Positions 1 through 11,071 of a stretch of DNA of 64,000 nucleotides are shown here, piece after piece. Below the pieces are notes generated by a model. That model did no database searches. It was not told where the DNA came from and saw nothing but the letters and a program-made list of their open reading frames with translations. Position 1 is the first letter of the stretch. Every line of letters begins with the position of its first letter. This stretch comes from Symsagittifera roscoffensis. Lineage: Eukaryota; Xenacoelomorpha; Acoela; Convolutidae. The position numbers and the translations under genes were made by a program. Where the stretch lies: positions 39,267,076 through 39,331,075 of the forward strand of contig NC_087069.1 of the NCBI RefSeq assembly GCF_963678635.1. Reading direction: 5' to 3'.

Positions 1-357
1 TTCAATAAATAAACGAACATAAACAAGAAGTTCTTGTTTATGTTCGACAGAGTTCTTGTTTATGTTCGACAGAGTTCTTGTGTATGTTCGTTTGTTTGTT
101 GAAGAAGAGTTTCTTCCAGTGATGTATATATTTGGTGGTTCAAACGGAACTCTGTCGAAAGCAAAGGGCTAAAAATAAACAAGAGCAATACGTTTTTTTT
201 AGCCCTTTGCTTTTGACAGAGTTCCGTTTGTTCTTGTTTATGTTCGTTTGTAATTTCCCATATTTCTAATTTCCCATATTTGTAATTTTGCATCGACGTC
301 TAAATTCGTTTTTATTGGTCACGTCTAATTTGCTTTTCGTCTATTTTCCTAGGCCCC
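1..357. mobile_element. Right part of an inverted-repeat transposon with an inner foldback
   Basis: Bases 250-357 match the right end of the element at 34299-34774, ending with the same CCTAGGCCC terminus, so this is a second copy of that family whose left end lies outside the window. Inside it, 142-174 and 195-229 form a 34-bp inverted repeat with one mismatch. Bases 14-29 pair with 31-46, and the CTTGTTTATGTTCG motif occurs four times at 31-95 and 231-246. No coding capacity is seen. Confidence 0.6.
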
Positions 358-407
358 ATATATTTAGCTATTATTAATGGAAAAGTCATTTCTGATGTTA
401 ATTATAG

Positions 408-585
408 GTGTGACTACAAAACTTTCCTTCTTTGTTGGAGATGCAGCGGGTCGTCCGGCCAACCCCATGACAGGAAAAGCGAAGGACTTCAAGTGTACTG
501 ACAGATTATTTGCCATAAATGCCGGACTCACTTTCTACACACCCGAAGAGTTCTTTCTATCTGCTAAACGAGACGACCAATTCAA
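408..585 (+). CDS. PNKP: PNKP exon: end of phosphatase domain
   Basis: The acceptor is the AG at 406-407. The exon starts with the last two bases of a split codon and reads [19 protein letters not shown], then a lysine-rich stretch, [12 protein letters not shown] and [15 protein letters not shown]. The last coding bases are AA at 584-585, followed by GCAAGT, a GC-type donor. This donor is chosen because only it gives the right phase: the joined product reads DQFNLPEFNPR, matching the family's FELPAFDPR segment. The more obvious GTGACC at 590 would break the frame. The exon begins only 50 bp after the end of a transposon remnant. Confidence 0.9.
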
Positions 586-3500
586 GCAAGTGACCCCAAT
601 CTCTTCTATTTTAAAGCGTATAGTTGTTTTCTTATTATGGACTGTTGCATAAATTAAACTAATTTAAGTTATAAGTTTTGAAGTTTTGAGCGTCTTTATG
701 AAGTTGCCTTGGTGGTTTTTTTTCCTATTTCACGCTGAAATTTCATATCTAAAATTTTTTGATCAGTGGATTATCAAAAATTAAATTGTGGTGATGCCCG
801 AACGATTAATGCTAATTACATTTGCTATACGTCAAAACCGTGAAGTGCAAAATCAGACTGTAAATTGTTTTCTATTTAGTCTTCCAGAGTTCAATCCTCG
901 TGTTTGTGTCGAGTCGGCTCCGACTGAACTACCCGAGAATTGTCTTCCGAGACATAAAAATGAAATTGTGCTACTAGTCGGCTATCCGGGGTCAGGAAAA
1001 TCCACTTTGTCGCAATTATTTGAGGTAATAATTTTCAGTTTTGCTTTTTTGACGCCGGGTACTAGGTTTAAATTTGAGCTAATTTAATAATCGGAGTAGT
1101 CCTTTTGAGATACTTTTCAGAGGTCGAAGGGTTTATCTCATACAATCACGGGTCAAATAGGTCGCTAGTTTCCGTTCTCAACCGAGGCATTTGAACGAAA
1201 TTTTATTAAAGATAAAATTGTATAAATATGATTGAAAAAATTCATCTCTTATTGTGTTTTTTGTCAAATTTTATAAAATTTAGTTTAAAAAATCCTCGAA
1301 CATAGCAATGTTTTCGAATGCGACTAACTAGAGTTGTCAGATTTGAATCTCTAAATGCTCAATTTTTGGAGGTCCAGTTAATGACTTTTAAAGGGAATCA
1401 GATGTCATTAGTCTTAGCGACCATCTTTAGTTCAGGGTTGCAGAGAAGTGATTGCCTGTAGTACCAATACTGGTTTGGGATAGTTAATTCCGAGAGCTTT
1501 GAAGCAAATTTATAGGATGGGAGTTAACATGGTTGAGAGAAGATGAATTAATATTTGCGTATAGAACTGCTGGTACTCATTTAGAAATATGGTCCCGTTA
1601 AAAAACCTCGTTTAGAAGTATGGTCCTGTTAAAACCTCGTTAGAAGTATGGCCCCGTTTAAAACCTCGTTTAGAAAAAATGTCCCGTTAAAAATCTCGCT
1701 TAGAAGTATGGCCCCGTTAAAAACCTCGCATAGAAGTAAGGTCCCGTAAAAACTACCAATGGTCCTGTATAAAAGTCAGAAAAAGTTTAATAAGGGAACT
1801 TCCCAAGTTTTGCCAGTGAGTTGATGTTTTTGATAGTTCCATTTTTGAAGAAAATTATATTTGCAAATCTAACGAAGAGGACGTTAACAATTTATCCGTT
1901 TGTTTTCATCCATTTGAAGTACTTCAATTATATTTCATGTGGTGTAGCGGTACTCTCGAAAATGGCAGGACCATACTTCTGAACGAGTACCAAAATGCTT
2001 AAAAAGGAAATAGTCGTGTAATTATCTCACATATTTATATTATAGTTTTTTGTCCGTGTGTTTGTAATTGTGTGTGTGTGTGTGTTTGTGTGGCCGTATG
2101 TGTTTGTGTGTGTTTGTTCTTGTGTGTGTGGGTTGGTGCGTGTGAGTGTGTGTTTGTGTGTCCTAATTATATGTGTGTCTCAGTGTTTGTGTTCGCGTGT
2201 ATGTGTGTTTGTGTTTTGTATTCGTGGGGATGGATTAGTTTGTTACTCTGCTCCTAAACGACTAAAAACTTTGCGCTCTTTTTCTACAAGATGGTTTTTT
2301 AAACACGTTATTGTCTGCTGGCGAATTTAAATTGTTTTGAAATAAGGGCCCTAACAATCACTGTTTTTGAAACTTTCTGAAGCACTAATTTGAAGATAGT
2401 TGATATGCTTCAAATTTTTTTAGCACATGTTTTTGTGTAAACATAGATTACTTTAGCATATGTTTTTGTGTAAACATTTCTAGCACATGTTTTGGTGTTA
2501 ACATGGGTTCCTTTTTGAATTTGCTTCCTCATTGAATTATCAAACCAAATATCATGAAAAGTTATCAAGTATCAGTCTGATTTTTTATGCTTAGTTTGTA
2601 GAACTTTAAGTGTCTTTAACAATAAAGCTTTTCCAACCTTAATTACACCTGCGAGTTTTAGCGAGCGTAGTGTAATAGCACTACTTTTGTTTTTCCCAAC
2701 CTAATTATTGGCCCTGCTTTCACAAATATTGGTCCTATTTTTGGGGCACATTCATTTTTGATTTATCAAGTTAACCGAAAAACGCTATTTGTTTTAAACA
2801 ACGGTACTATAATAAAAACTCAATTTCAGAATTTTTCGAGTCAAAATATCTCGCAATTTTTCTTTTGAAATGCCTAATTTGTTTATAGTTTGGCTCCGAG
2901 CTTTTCATTTTATTACATTTGAAGTTACCGTGGATGCAAAGCGCAGCTTTGCCTCTTTGTACATGTGTATATAGTCCCTGAACACTGGAATTTTACTATT
3001 ATTTTAGCTGATTAAGTCAAAAATTTCAATAAAGTTTTTGTGTTATCAATTTTTTGCTTCATTAAATTTAGCTGCCTATTGAGTCTTTTTTAGACTTATT
3101 AATTAATTGTGAAGCAAAAAGACTGCAAAACTTTGTAGTGATCGAGCTATGGCTGTTTCAATAACGGTTTCTATATTTTTCGTACGTTTTTTGCCCTTTT
3201 CTTTTTTACATAACGGTATAGAGTTGCTATGGGGGATGAAAACGAGAAATTACAATGCGTAGTTTTTGATATACAGAGGTTAAAGATATAAAAAGTTTTC
3301 ATTATAAAACATTTTTTTGTTTATTAATTACCTTTCTATCTATCTATCTATCTAACTAACTGTCTGGCTGATTTCATTGTTTTCAAAATATTTTTGATGC
3401 TCATTTCCTTAGTAAACAAGAAAATATTGTCCCAGTTTGCACCAGAAGTATTAGGTTCTCATTTTTTAGTCCTTTGATAGATTTGATTTTACATTTATCT

Positions 3501-6500
3501 AGAATTTTCCAAATTCGAATAAATACATTCTCAAGTTCAATTTAAAGTACTACAAAATATTTCTGATGATTATGTTTTCGCCTAATTTCTGGTAAATGTC
3601 TTTTAAAAGAGTCTTGTATGAAAATAAATTTTAGAATAGAAAACTTGATGGTGATGGAGCTCAGCCTTAAAGTGATAGAGGTTTTTACACTTGCGATACA
3701 CTTGTTATTACGAACCTTTTTTTTCTAACCTAACTCAGGCAGATAAAAGTTTTCATTAAAAAGTTCACTAATCTAACTCACGCAAATAAAACTGTACATT
3801 AAAAGTGTTCACTTATTCGGAAATTTCTATGTAGCATTGGAAATTGCATAGCATCTGTTCTCTGCTTAATTTGTGGCTAGTGTTTTGTACATATTAAGCT
3901 TCGACGACTGAGTGGTTAGTGTGTGAGTCTCTTAATCTTTAGGTCGCAGGTTTGAATCTCAGAGGTTTTCGAATTTTTTTTTTACTAATTCGAGGCATAT
4001 TTCTAATTTTTATTTTTGCACTTTATAGAGCTGCTTTTAGTCGTGCTTAAGCAAATGTTTGCGAAGCGAAGCTTCGCCTCTGTGTTATTTTTTAGTTATA
4101 ATTATTTTGTTCTTTTGATTTGACAGTGTATTTTTGATTTCTTTTAAATCATCAAACATCTCATATTCTTCGAAATATTATGCAAATGGTGTCGAAATTC
4201 TAATATCATAGGAGTCAGTTATGCGCGATGAAAGCCCCAGTTAACAGGGTGTGAACTTTTAGAATGCCATTCCAATTGTATAACCGTCCTCAACGCCGAG
4301 GGATCGCCATTTGGATCTTGTGCCTCTGATGCAAATGTTGGTTGCTCTTAGTATAGCGAATGAAATTCTACATCTCACCCAGCACATGACATGACTATAT
4401 GGGCGGTCCCATTTTGATGCCAGACCATCTGCTAGTCATTTGAGGAAAAATGTGAACTCCGGTGCCAAAACACCATCTATTGAAGTGACAAGTGGAGTGA
4501 AAGACATGTGCTTTTCTTCACAAGCCGGTCCATACTTTTTTTTCTTTTCAATCTCTGCAATTTTCAGTACATTCATGGGATTGCGGTTTTGGTAAGACGG
4601 AGCGTCAGTGTCTGTAACACGGATGTCGAACGACGCAGCCGACTGTCTATCCCAAACCCCACGAGCTGAAAGATCTGCAATTAGTGCCGGGGTTCCATTT
4701 TCTATATCTGGTTCTTTTACGACAGGTTCTCTTTTCACATCTTTCCACAAAATTGAAGCAAGATCGCCCACTGCGTCTCTTATTTCGTTGTGTCGTAGTG
4801 TTACCAGTCCGCCCTTCTTGCAAGAAAGTGCATGATGTAAGTCAAAATCTTGTTGACATCCATCGCATCTCGAGAAAGAACGTTTGAGTGGTTTTCTGTA
4901 CCTGACACATAGAGCGTCTCTGAACTCTGTGGCTGACAAATCAAAATTATCTTTCAACAAGGGCAGCGAAGTTAGCCACAAGGAACAGTTGTTGTCGATT
5001 ATTCTCCGGATCGCTCGTTTCTGATCTGCTGGTAAAACTGCAAGCAATTCATCGAGCTTATCTTTGTCCACAGCATTTTGGTTCTCCTCGTGATTTTTTC
5101 TTGCTTCTCTCATCTTTGTTTTGTGTAGATTTTGTTCGAAATCATCTTGGTGAAGGATCGAACTCACGAGACAGTCGGTTGCTTCACGTGAAGTGGAAAA
5201 TGCTAAATCGGCACCTTCTGTTGGATTTCGTACACCTAGTCCCCCTCTTTTGACAGGAAGTGAATACAAAACACGATCTGAGTGTGTGACACTAGAAGTT
5301 CCTAATAAGCTTGGCAAAAAATTTTCCTCCAGCATCTTCTCGACAGTTGATTTGACAGTTGCTTTTCATTAAATTACAGTAAAGAGTTGCAGTTGAGACT
5401 GAAAATGACGAATTGCCACTCCTCTTATTCTTCGAAGTATGATTAGATTCACATAGAGTAAAGACAAATGCTAACGTTTCAGTTTTTTCTTTCTTGGGTA
5501 TTTTAAGTAGATGAGTCCATTTCTTTGTCTTTTGCCTGTATTTGGTTAATTTCTGTCTATTGGTATGATGGCTCAATTTTGAATCACTTTAAAAAAGAGT
5601 TCCGTGTTCACGGCAATTGCTAACAATTTAGGCTCAACAATCATCTCAATTTACTTGCATCCGAAAAAGTTAGTAACGTTGGTTTTTCATGGATCTTAAT
5701 TGAAAGTGTAAATAAAGTACGGTAGTAAAAAAAAGATGCGGTAGTAAAAGATGTAATGAAAATGAGCTGTAAAGGAAATATTTAAAAAAATTGAATCCTG
5801 AGGCAGAAAACAGACTGCTTGATCCGTGTAGTTTGCAATTGTAGAGATTTTTGATTACTTGAACCGTTCAGAAGAGTGCGACTAAAACATGTAAATATGA
5901 GGCTGAATATTTTTTGATGTCTAAGATATCAACGTTTGTAATTAAGCAGAAGTATTGGGAAGCTGGAAATTTTCGTAGCATTTTGATCCTTAATTTGTTG
6001 TATATTCATAAGACTGAAGAGTATTTTTCTGGATATGAGGATGCTACAATCATCTGAGTTTGTTCGAGGACTTTTTAAGGCATGGTAATTCATCGTTCAG
6101 AAGCAGCTTAACCTGCCTGTGGCCGCTTTTTTATTGTTTATATAGTTCGAAAATCGCCGTATTCAAATTTATTCTGACAAATTCTGCAAGAAAAGCGAGC
6201 TCTCATCTCTGCTAGTAAAAATATAATGCAAGAAGTAAGTTTTATCTTGTTATAATATGCTCGAATTTTGTGAACTATTTTTAGAAACATAACTACAACA
6301 TCATCTCTCGAGACAAGCTCGGAAGCGCCGAAAAGTGTGTCAAACAGTTGGAGTCACTAATCGTCAATTGCAACTCCCCAATTCTGATTGACAACACTAA
6401 CCCAGACAAACCATCGCGGGCAAAATTTGTTCAAGTCGCGCACGCCCATAAAAGGCCGATCAGATGTCTTCTTATGGATTCAACTGAAGAACACTGTTTG

Positions 6501-6698
6501 CACAATGAAATGTTTCGGATTTTGACACGACTAGATCATAAGCCACTGCCTTACTTAGCATACGCGAAGTATAAAAAGTCGTTTGAACGACCGGTTGTTG
6601 AAGAAGGATTTTCTGAAATTGTTCATGTGCCTTTTGTACCCAATTTTGTCAGTGATGATTCAAGGAAACTCTTTTCTATGTATTTGCTTGAGAGATAA
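408..6698 (+). CDS. PNKP: Bifunctional polynucleotide phosphatase/kinase, C-terminal part (three exons, 5' end outside window)
   Basis: PNKP restores ligatable DNA ends in the nucleus by removing 3'-phosphates and phosphorylating 5'-hydroxyls during single- and double-strand break repair. Coding exons seen are 408-585, 880-1024 and 6285-6698; phases are compatible and the join is in frame. The first carries the last phosphatase-domain motif [10 protein letters not shown] and the TPEEFF segment. The second carries the linker and the kinase Walker A loop GYPGSGKST. The third carries SRDKLGS (its Asp matches the proposed kinase general base), the IDNTNPD motif, and the family's C-terminal aromatic region, ending in LLER and TAA. 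The FHA domain and the DxDGT phosphatase nucleophile motif must lie upstream of base 1. The order FVGDAAGRP, Walker A, RDxLGS, DNTNPD is diagnostic of PNKP. It converges on the G alpha o gene. No poly(A) signal was assigned. Confidence 0.93.
586..879 (+). other. PNKP intron with GC-AG ends
   Basis: An AT-rich intron of 294 bp beginning GCAAGT and ending TTTAG. The GC donor has a perfect surrounding consensus, as is usual for the small class of GC-AG introns. Nothing else was recognised in it. Confidence 0.8.
880..1024 (+). CDS. PNKP: PNKP exon: linker and Walker A of the kinase domain
   Basis: The acceptor follows the pyrimidine-rich TTTTCTATTTAG at 868-879. The exon supplies one base to the split codon and then 48 codons, from [10 protein letters not shown] through [33 protein letters not shown] is the P-loop that binds the ATP phosphates in the kinase half. 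The donor is GTAATA at 1025. It ends in phase 0, which agrees with the next recognised exon more than 5 kb downstream. Confidence 0.92.
1571..1992. mobile_element. Foldback/MITE-like element with tandemly repeated left arm
   Basis: The 25-bp left end at 1571-1595 is an inverted match, with three mismatches, to 1968-1992. Starting in the left arm, a unit of about 34 bp built on the same motif (TTAGAAGTATGGTCCCGTTA) is repeated about six times to 1775. No ORF is present. The layout resembles foldback elements with repeated arms; the superfamily is unknown. Confidence 0.55.
2051..2225 (+). repeat. TG-rich simple/minisatellite array
   Basis: An imperfect (TG)n array with interspersed TTTGTG and TGTGTT units. 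Open frames across it (Cys/Val repeats) are low-complexity artefacts. Confidence 0.9.
3335..3355 (+). repeat. TATC tetranucleotide microsatellite
   Basis: About five units of CTAT/TATC followed by the decayed units TAAC and TGTC. Confidence 0.85.
3838..4085 (+). mobile_element. tRNA-derived SINE, family 2
   Basis: A tRNA-like head at about 3899-3970 has an A-box-like GACTGAGTGG, an anticodon-arm-like CTCTTAATC and a B-box-like GGTTTGAATCTC, most similar to a tRNA-Lys. It is preceded by a leader (AGCATCTGTTCTCTGCTT) and followed by a tail ending GCGAAGCTTCGCCTCTGTG. Leader, head and tail recur in the same order at 40775-41055. The body does not fold as an intact tRNA gene, so it is called a SINE. 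Confidence 0.6.
4259..5335 (-). pseudogene. LINE (non-LTR retrotransposon) C-terminal fragment with zinc knuckle and endonuclease-like domain
   Basis: An open frame of 299 codons (5335-4436) is the C-terminal part of a non-LTR retrotransposon polyprotein. It has a cysteine/histidine knuckle ([20 protein letters not shown]), RHNEIRD, then [20 protein letters not shown] and [11 protein letters not shown], then [10 protein letters not shown] and the conserved [16 protein letters not shown]. After an in-frame TGA at 4438-4436 the same frame continues with [16 protein letters not shown] and [15 protein letters not shown] to TAA at 4261-4259, so the natural end lies there. The knuckle followed by an acidic (A)D...D motif suggests a restriction-like endonuclease; that is inferred from layout. 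The reverse transcriptase is missing (5' truncated). It sits antisense in the PNKP intron. Confidence 0.75.
6285..6698 (+). CDS. PNKP: PNKP last exon: kinase domain C-terminal half
   Basis: The acceptor TATTTTTAG ends at 6284. The exon opens in phase 0 with [14 protein letters not shown] and runs 137 codons to TAA at 6696-6698. It contains the RD-LGS element of the phosphoacceptor site, [27 protein letters not shown] and the conserved end ([22 protein letters not shown]). All are recognisable in order against the PNKP family. No frameshift or internal stop was seen, so this copy looks functional. Confidence 0.93.
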   Translation, partial: KHNYNIISRDKLGSAEKCVKQLESLIVNCNSPILIDNTNPDKPSRAKFVQVAHAHKRPIRCLLMDSTEEHCLHNEMFRILTRLDHKPLPYLAYAKYKKSFERPVVEEGFSEIVHVPFVPNFVSDDSRKLFSMYLLER

Positions 6699-7593
6699 AA
6701 TAATTATTTAACTAATTTCAATGGTTTTGAAAGAGCAAAAAATTATTTTTGTTGAGCTTCTTACTTTCACAATTGATACTATTGGAAGTTTAATAGCATG
6801 TGTTCTCCGCTTTATGATTGGCTCGAGTTTTGGCTTTTCTAAATTTCAGTGGCGTAGCTGTGTAGAACAGTTAACTTGGATATTAGAAGGCAGTGGTATG
6901 ATTCACGTTGAGGTATTTTTTAAAAACTCCTTAATATTATAACTTTCGCGTCTTTTTAAAGCTAATTCTTTGCGTTCTGTCGCTCGTTTAAGCGAAGTGC
7001 AGCTTTGCCTGTGCTTAATTGACTCTTTTTTGCGTGTATTTGTGAATTGTTGTTTTTGAATATAGGTAATACGTTTTTATATTGTTTTGTATGTTATGTT
7101 TTATGTTACTTTTTATGTTCTGTTCAATACTATATCTAATGTAGTGCTTACACAATAGGGCTTGCGAGCATTGTGTTATTTTACGGAATTCTCTTTTTCT
7201 TAACCCGGTTGACAAAACAACATGCTCATTTCTTGGCACTGTTGTTTCACAGTATTGACAATTTTATAGCTTGTGCTCTTCAATTTATGATTGGCTAGTG
7301 TTTCGTCTATGAAAGGATCAGTGGCACAGATACGCAAGGCAGAAGCCATCAGGAAAACAGGTTTTTTGGATTTTGAGACAACTCCTCCCTTATGGTTTTG
7401 GTTCATCTAGGAGTAGGCTTAGGAAATTGTTGCTCTCTCAAGAGTTGAGGAGATTCGCTTACAGATAATAAAGAGTTTGAGGTTCCAACCTCTAAAACCC
7501 TCTGATTTTTCTGTTGGTTCTCTTCTCTGTTCAGAGATTACACGTCTTATGGGGTAAGTTTAATCGCTAATTGAGCCTCATTTGAGTTTTCAA

Positions 7594-7901
7594 AAACTGC
7601 TTGTCTTACAATTTCCATATATGAAAAAAAAATGATTATCGTACAATTTCCATATATGAAAAAATGCTTATCTTACAATTTCCATATATGAAAAACTGCT
7701 TGTCTTACAATTTCCATAAATGAAAAATTGTTTATCCTACAATTTCCATATATGAAAAAATGTTAATCCTTCAATTTCCATATATGAAAAAATGCTTATC
7801 CTAGAGTTTTTTTTTTTACAATTTTCTGAGTCTATGAAACTGTAGGAAATTGTAGGATAAGCATTTTTTCATATATGGAAATTGCAGGATAAGCATTTTT
7901 G
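7594..7901. mobile_element. Foldback element with tandemly repeated arm
   Basis: A unit of about 32 bp centred on CAATTTCCATATATGAAAAA is repeated seven times at 7594-7805. The same unit appears inverted at about 7845-7901 (TTTTTCATATATGGAAATTG). The spacer is T-rich. It shares its architecture with 1571-1992 but not its sequence. Confidence 0.65.
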
Positions 7902-7983
7902 GTCAACCCGGTATGCTTGGATGTACGAGTACCGAGGTTCGATTCTGCTAGAGGATATTTATTTTTCAACTTCAGATAATTTT

Positions 7984-8006
7984 ATATATATATATATATA
8001 AATTTA

Positions 8007-8084
<78 letters not shown>
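7984..8084 (+). repeat. Compound microsatellite (TA)n(CA)n(GA)n
   Basis: Dinucleotide runs follow one another: TA to about 8018, CA/AC to 8062, then AG to 8084. Confidence 0.97.
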
Positions 8085-8085
<1 letters not shown>

Positions 8086-10766
8086 CGTTTCATTTTATGT
8101 TACAATTTTTTTTTCGTCAGAGTATCCCTTTCACCTCCCCCTGAAACAAAATTAATAAAATTCAAAAATAATTTAGGGGAGAAAATACACTTTTTCAAAA
8201 AAAAATTATTGTTATATTTGTTTGGAGGAGATAACTCAGTAGTTGAGTCATGTGCAAACTGATGAGCTGTTTCTTTTGCAAAGTTTGATCAATTGGCCTT
8301 TTTCGTCAATCTGTCATTGTTTTGATGTTTTTTACTGCGCTTAGTTGCCATGTGCAAAGAGATCGACTGAAAACGTTCATAAATACCCACTGAATAAAAC
8401 GTGAATAAATACCCACGTAGAAGAGATCGACTGAATGCGTTAATTGACTGAATACCTACTGAATATGTTAATAAAAATAAACCAATTTTTCAAACTTAAA
8501 ATTGTGTTGACATGAGATTGGAATTATTAAAATATTTTGGGAAGTAGTTTTAAAGTTTTTTTTTTGTGGTTCAAATGGTTATTGAAATAATATTCATGGT
8601 TATTGAATTGTCGTGATTCAACCGATAGCTATTAATTAGATTAAGCTAGATCATGCTGTATGACGTTGTCTAGAAAAACTTATGTGGATTCTTTTAAATT
8701 GTCGAGACTGAACGATACTTTTTGTACAATGGAATATATAAATAAATCTCAAATTTGAAAGAAACGGTTGCTTTTTTTCATTCATTTTTTTCATTTTCCT
8801 GTTTCGTTGAAAAATATAATAGTCAGTACTCATTAATGACTCGCACTTTTGCATCCGACTAACTTAATGGATCTGAATTTGAAGATCTCAGTGGATATAT
8901 TACTTGATGCATTATGATATGATACATGTATTGTTTTTGGCTAAAGGTCACTCACTGGTAGACAATAGCAAGCAATCAAATGAGTTTCCGTTGCAGGAAG
9001 TAAGGATATATTTGTCTCTGTTACCACTTGAAATTCCAATTTAGCCCAATTTAAGGGTCTATTTGATATGGTATTCTCTACATGTCCTCTAAAATTTCCT
9101 GGAAAATATCCTCTATCCTAATCATTCTTCTGTTTTTCCGACTCCTGAAAGTGAGCTCAAACGTGGGAACAAGTCATCAGGTTCATTTTTATACAAAATG
9201 AAAACAAGTACCCTGAAATAAAAACGTCTAATGGGGTTCAACTGATGATGTATTTGAAATCTTTTCAGTCCTGATTCGATCAATATGTTAAAGTTCCGAA
9301 AATTTTATCTCAGTGGCGAGAAAATTGGTTTTAAATTTTCTTTTCTTGCTGTTTTCTTTTCGCATTCACTTATCAACAAAAGACATCCGAGAAAGTAAAG
9401 AGACTAAAATATTGCTTTCTAGGTTAAAGTTAGAATCAAGATAAAAATGGCGGTAAAATGCTGATGAAGGTCTTAATAATAGCAAGGTCTTCTAACATTT
9501 TAAGTTGGTAGCTTAACTTATATCTTCTAGCTGCAAGTAGCAGCTGCGCAGGTAGGGCCATGACTGAGAAACTTGCTCTGTCGAGCAAAAGACAGAAGTT
9601 CGAAAGTGGTTCGAGCACATTTATACTTGTCTGCCATCAAAATATTGGCAAAAGAGTTCCGGCTCGTTGAGATATAACAAATTTTATACTTGGGGTAATG
9701 GTAAACTTTTTGTCTCTCTGCGTGAAGACTTTGGTTAGAATTCAGAGTGGTCCCCAAATTCATGCATTTTTCAGGAACCGTTCATCAATTCCTCGCAAAA
9801 AGAGTAAGCAAACTGAAAAGGATGCACTTATTTATTGCCCAGGAGTCTCCATGTGCTTATTTATTGCACTATTGTTAATTTAGCTCGGAAAATGGTTAGT
9901 AATTTCTTCTCGGATTGTTAGTTCAGGACCTGTCTTTCCTCTGCCAAAAATTTTAATTTTTTCGAGCACTTAGCACCAATATGTGCGTTCGGGACATTTC
10001 ATGGTAATCTGTCATGTTCAGTTCTTCTTGCTTTAGTTTTGAGCTAGCCACCTAAAAGCAAAATTGAAACATTTTAGATTACCTTGTCAAAGAAAATCAT
10101 CAATTTTTTTGTGAATTTTATTGTCCACACACTGTTTTTGTCAATCTACTGACAGACTTTAAGCGTTTTAAATGGTCGTTTAAGTTCAAGCAAATTAGCG
10201 AGCATAGTGTTGTGTTAGGAAACCCCGGGTTGAAGTCCCACCGTTAACTATCGCGTTTTCTGTAGTATTCCAGTGATCGCTATTTTCCAGCGCTGATTCC
10301 TATATAATTCAAGGGTTTTTTGCATAGCTAAACCTGCGATATTTCAGTAGTGATTCCGTAGAAAATCATTGCCTAAACTTCTAGTAGCTTTCAAATGAGA
10401 GTTTTAATTGATAAGCCCTTTGACTTGAGTGCAGCAAAGGATGAGTAGCGCTGAGGTAGCATATATGTCTACAAAGCTGAAGGTTGGGGGAGCGAACACC
10501 TGTTAGAGCATTATTTTTGCTCTTTTTGATGGGTTTCTAATCGCTGTTTCATCGCTGAACATTAGCCAAATTAGCGATAATTTATCGATAAAATTTGCTA
10601 TTGTGGCAATGAACATCGATAATTCATCGATGGCGATCGCAGTTTTTTTTTTTCAGTTTTTTTATCGCTAATTTTCAACGTGAGCTCACCCCGGGAACAC
10701 ATTATTACAACCCAACTCGCAAATAAAAATGCTCATTTGATGTCACTTTTGCTGCATAGTGTTGCA

Positions 10767-10900
10767 AACTGAATAGCATCGTTTCTAACGGCTTTATTGG
10801 TTGCTAGTATTTGCCTGTTTTTAAGCGACCATCGCGAGGACGTGAGACTCGTAATCTCAAAGTCGGCAGTTCTTAACCTAAAATGTTCAAAATGCTTCAT
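10767..10900 (+). mobile_element. Partial SINE family 2 copy with tRNA-like head
   Basis: The leader-like sequence (GAATAGCATCGTTTCTAACGG ... GGTTGCTAGTATTTG) is followed by GCGAGGACGTGAGACTCGTAATCTC and a degenerate B box. The copy is broken at 10883 by the repeat block shared with 12861-13050. Confidence 0.4.
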
Positions 10901-11071
10901 AGCACAAAAAAAAATTGAACATCAGTTTTTTCGGCTCAGCGCGCATCTGGCCCAGTATTTTTGCTTAAAAAACTGCTTTGTAGTTTTATGAGACGTTATT
11001 GTTAAGAAAACAAGTGTATGAAAATTTTATTAGGTCTGGTTTAGTTTTCGACATTTTTGAACAGTTTTGTT
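10883..11071 (+). repeat. Copy A1 of a dispersed 189-bp block
   Basis: Nearly identical to 12861-13050, beginning ATGTTCAAAATGCTTCATAG and ending GAACAGTTTTGTT. It is the 3' segment of the 904-bp unit present downstream, which suggests a truncated extra copy of the same repeat. Confidence 0.85.

Larger units (their letters stand above)
1025..6284 (+). other. PNKP last intron, 5.26 kb, transposon-rich
   Basis: A GT-AG intron. It contains a foldback element (1571-1992), a TG-rich array (2051-2225), a TATC microsatellite (3335-3355), a SINE copy (about 3838-4085) and a LINE C-terminal fragment on the minus strand (4259-5335). The segments 2226-3330 and 5340-6280 hold AT-rich sequence in which I recognise nothing further. 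Confidence 0.8.

Noticed and set aside
1-407. Upstream PNKP exons
   Set aside because: No phosphatase nucleophile motif or FHA sequence was found in any frame; the region is transposon sequence.
590-600. GTGACC as the donor of the first PNKP exon
   Set aside because: It would leave phase 0 against an acceptor that needs phase 2; the GC donor at 586 restores the conserved FxLPxFxPR junction.
2058-2330. Open frames of repeated Val/Cys through the TG-rich array
   Set aside because: Low-complexity translation of a simple repeat; two frames are open at once and no motif or splice context exists.
3899-3970. Functional tRNA-Lys gene
   Set aside because: The B box is degenerate and the acceptor arms do not pair; leader and tail recur with it elsewhere, so it is part of a SINE.
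5292-5576. 94-codon minus frame upstream of the LINE fragment as part of the LINE
   Set aside because: It is out of frame with the LINE ORF and shows no LINE motif; the in-frame upstream codon is a stop.
7594-7805. CRISPR-like array
   Set aside because: Units are contiguous degenerate tandem repeats without unique spacers, in eukaryotic DNA, and belong to a foldback element.
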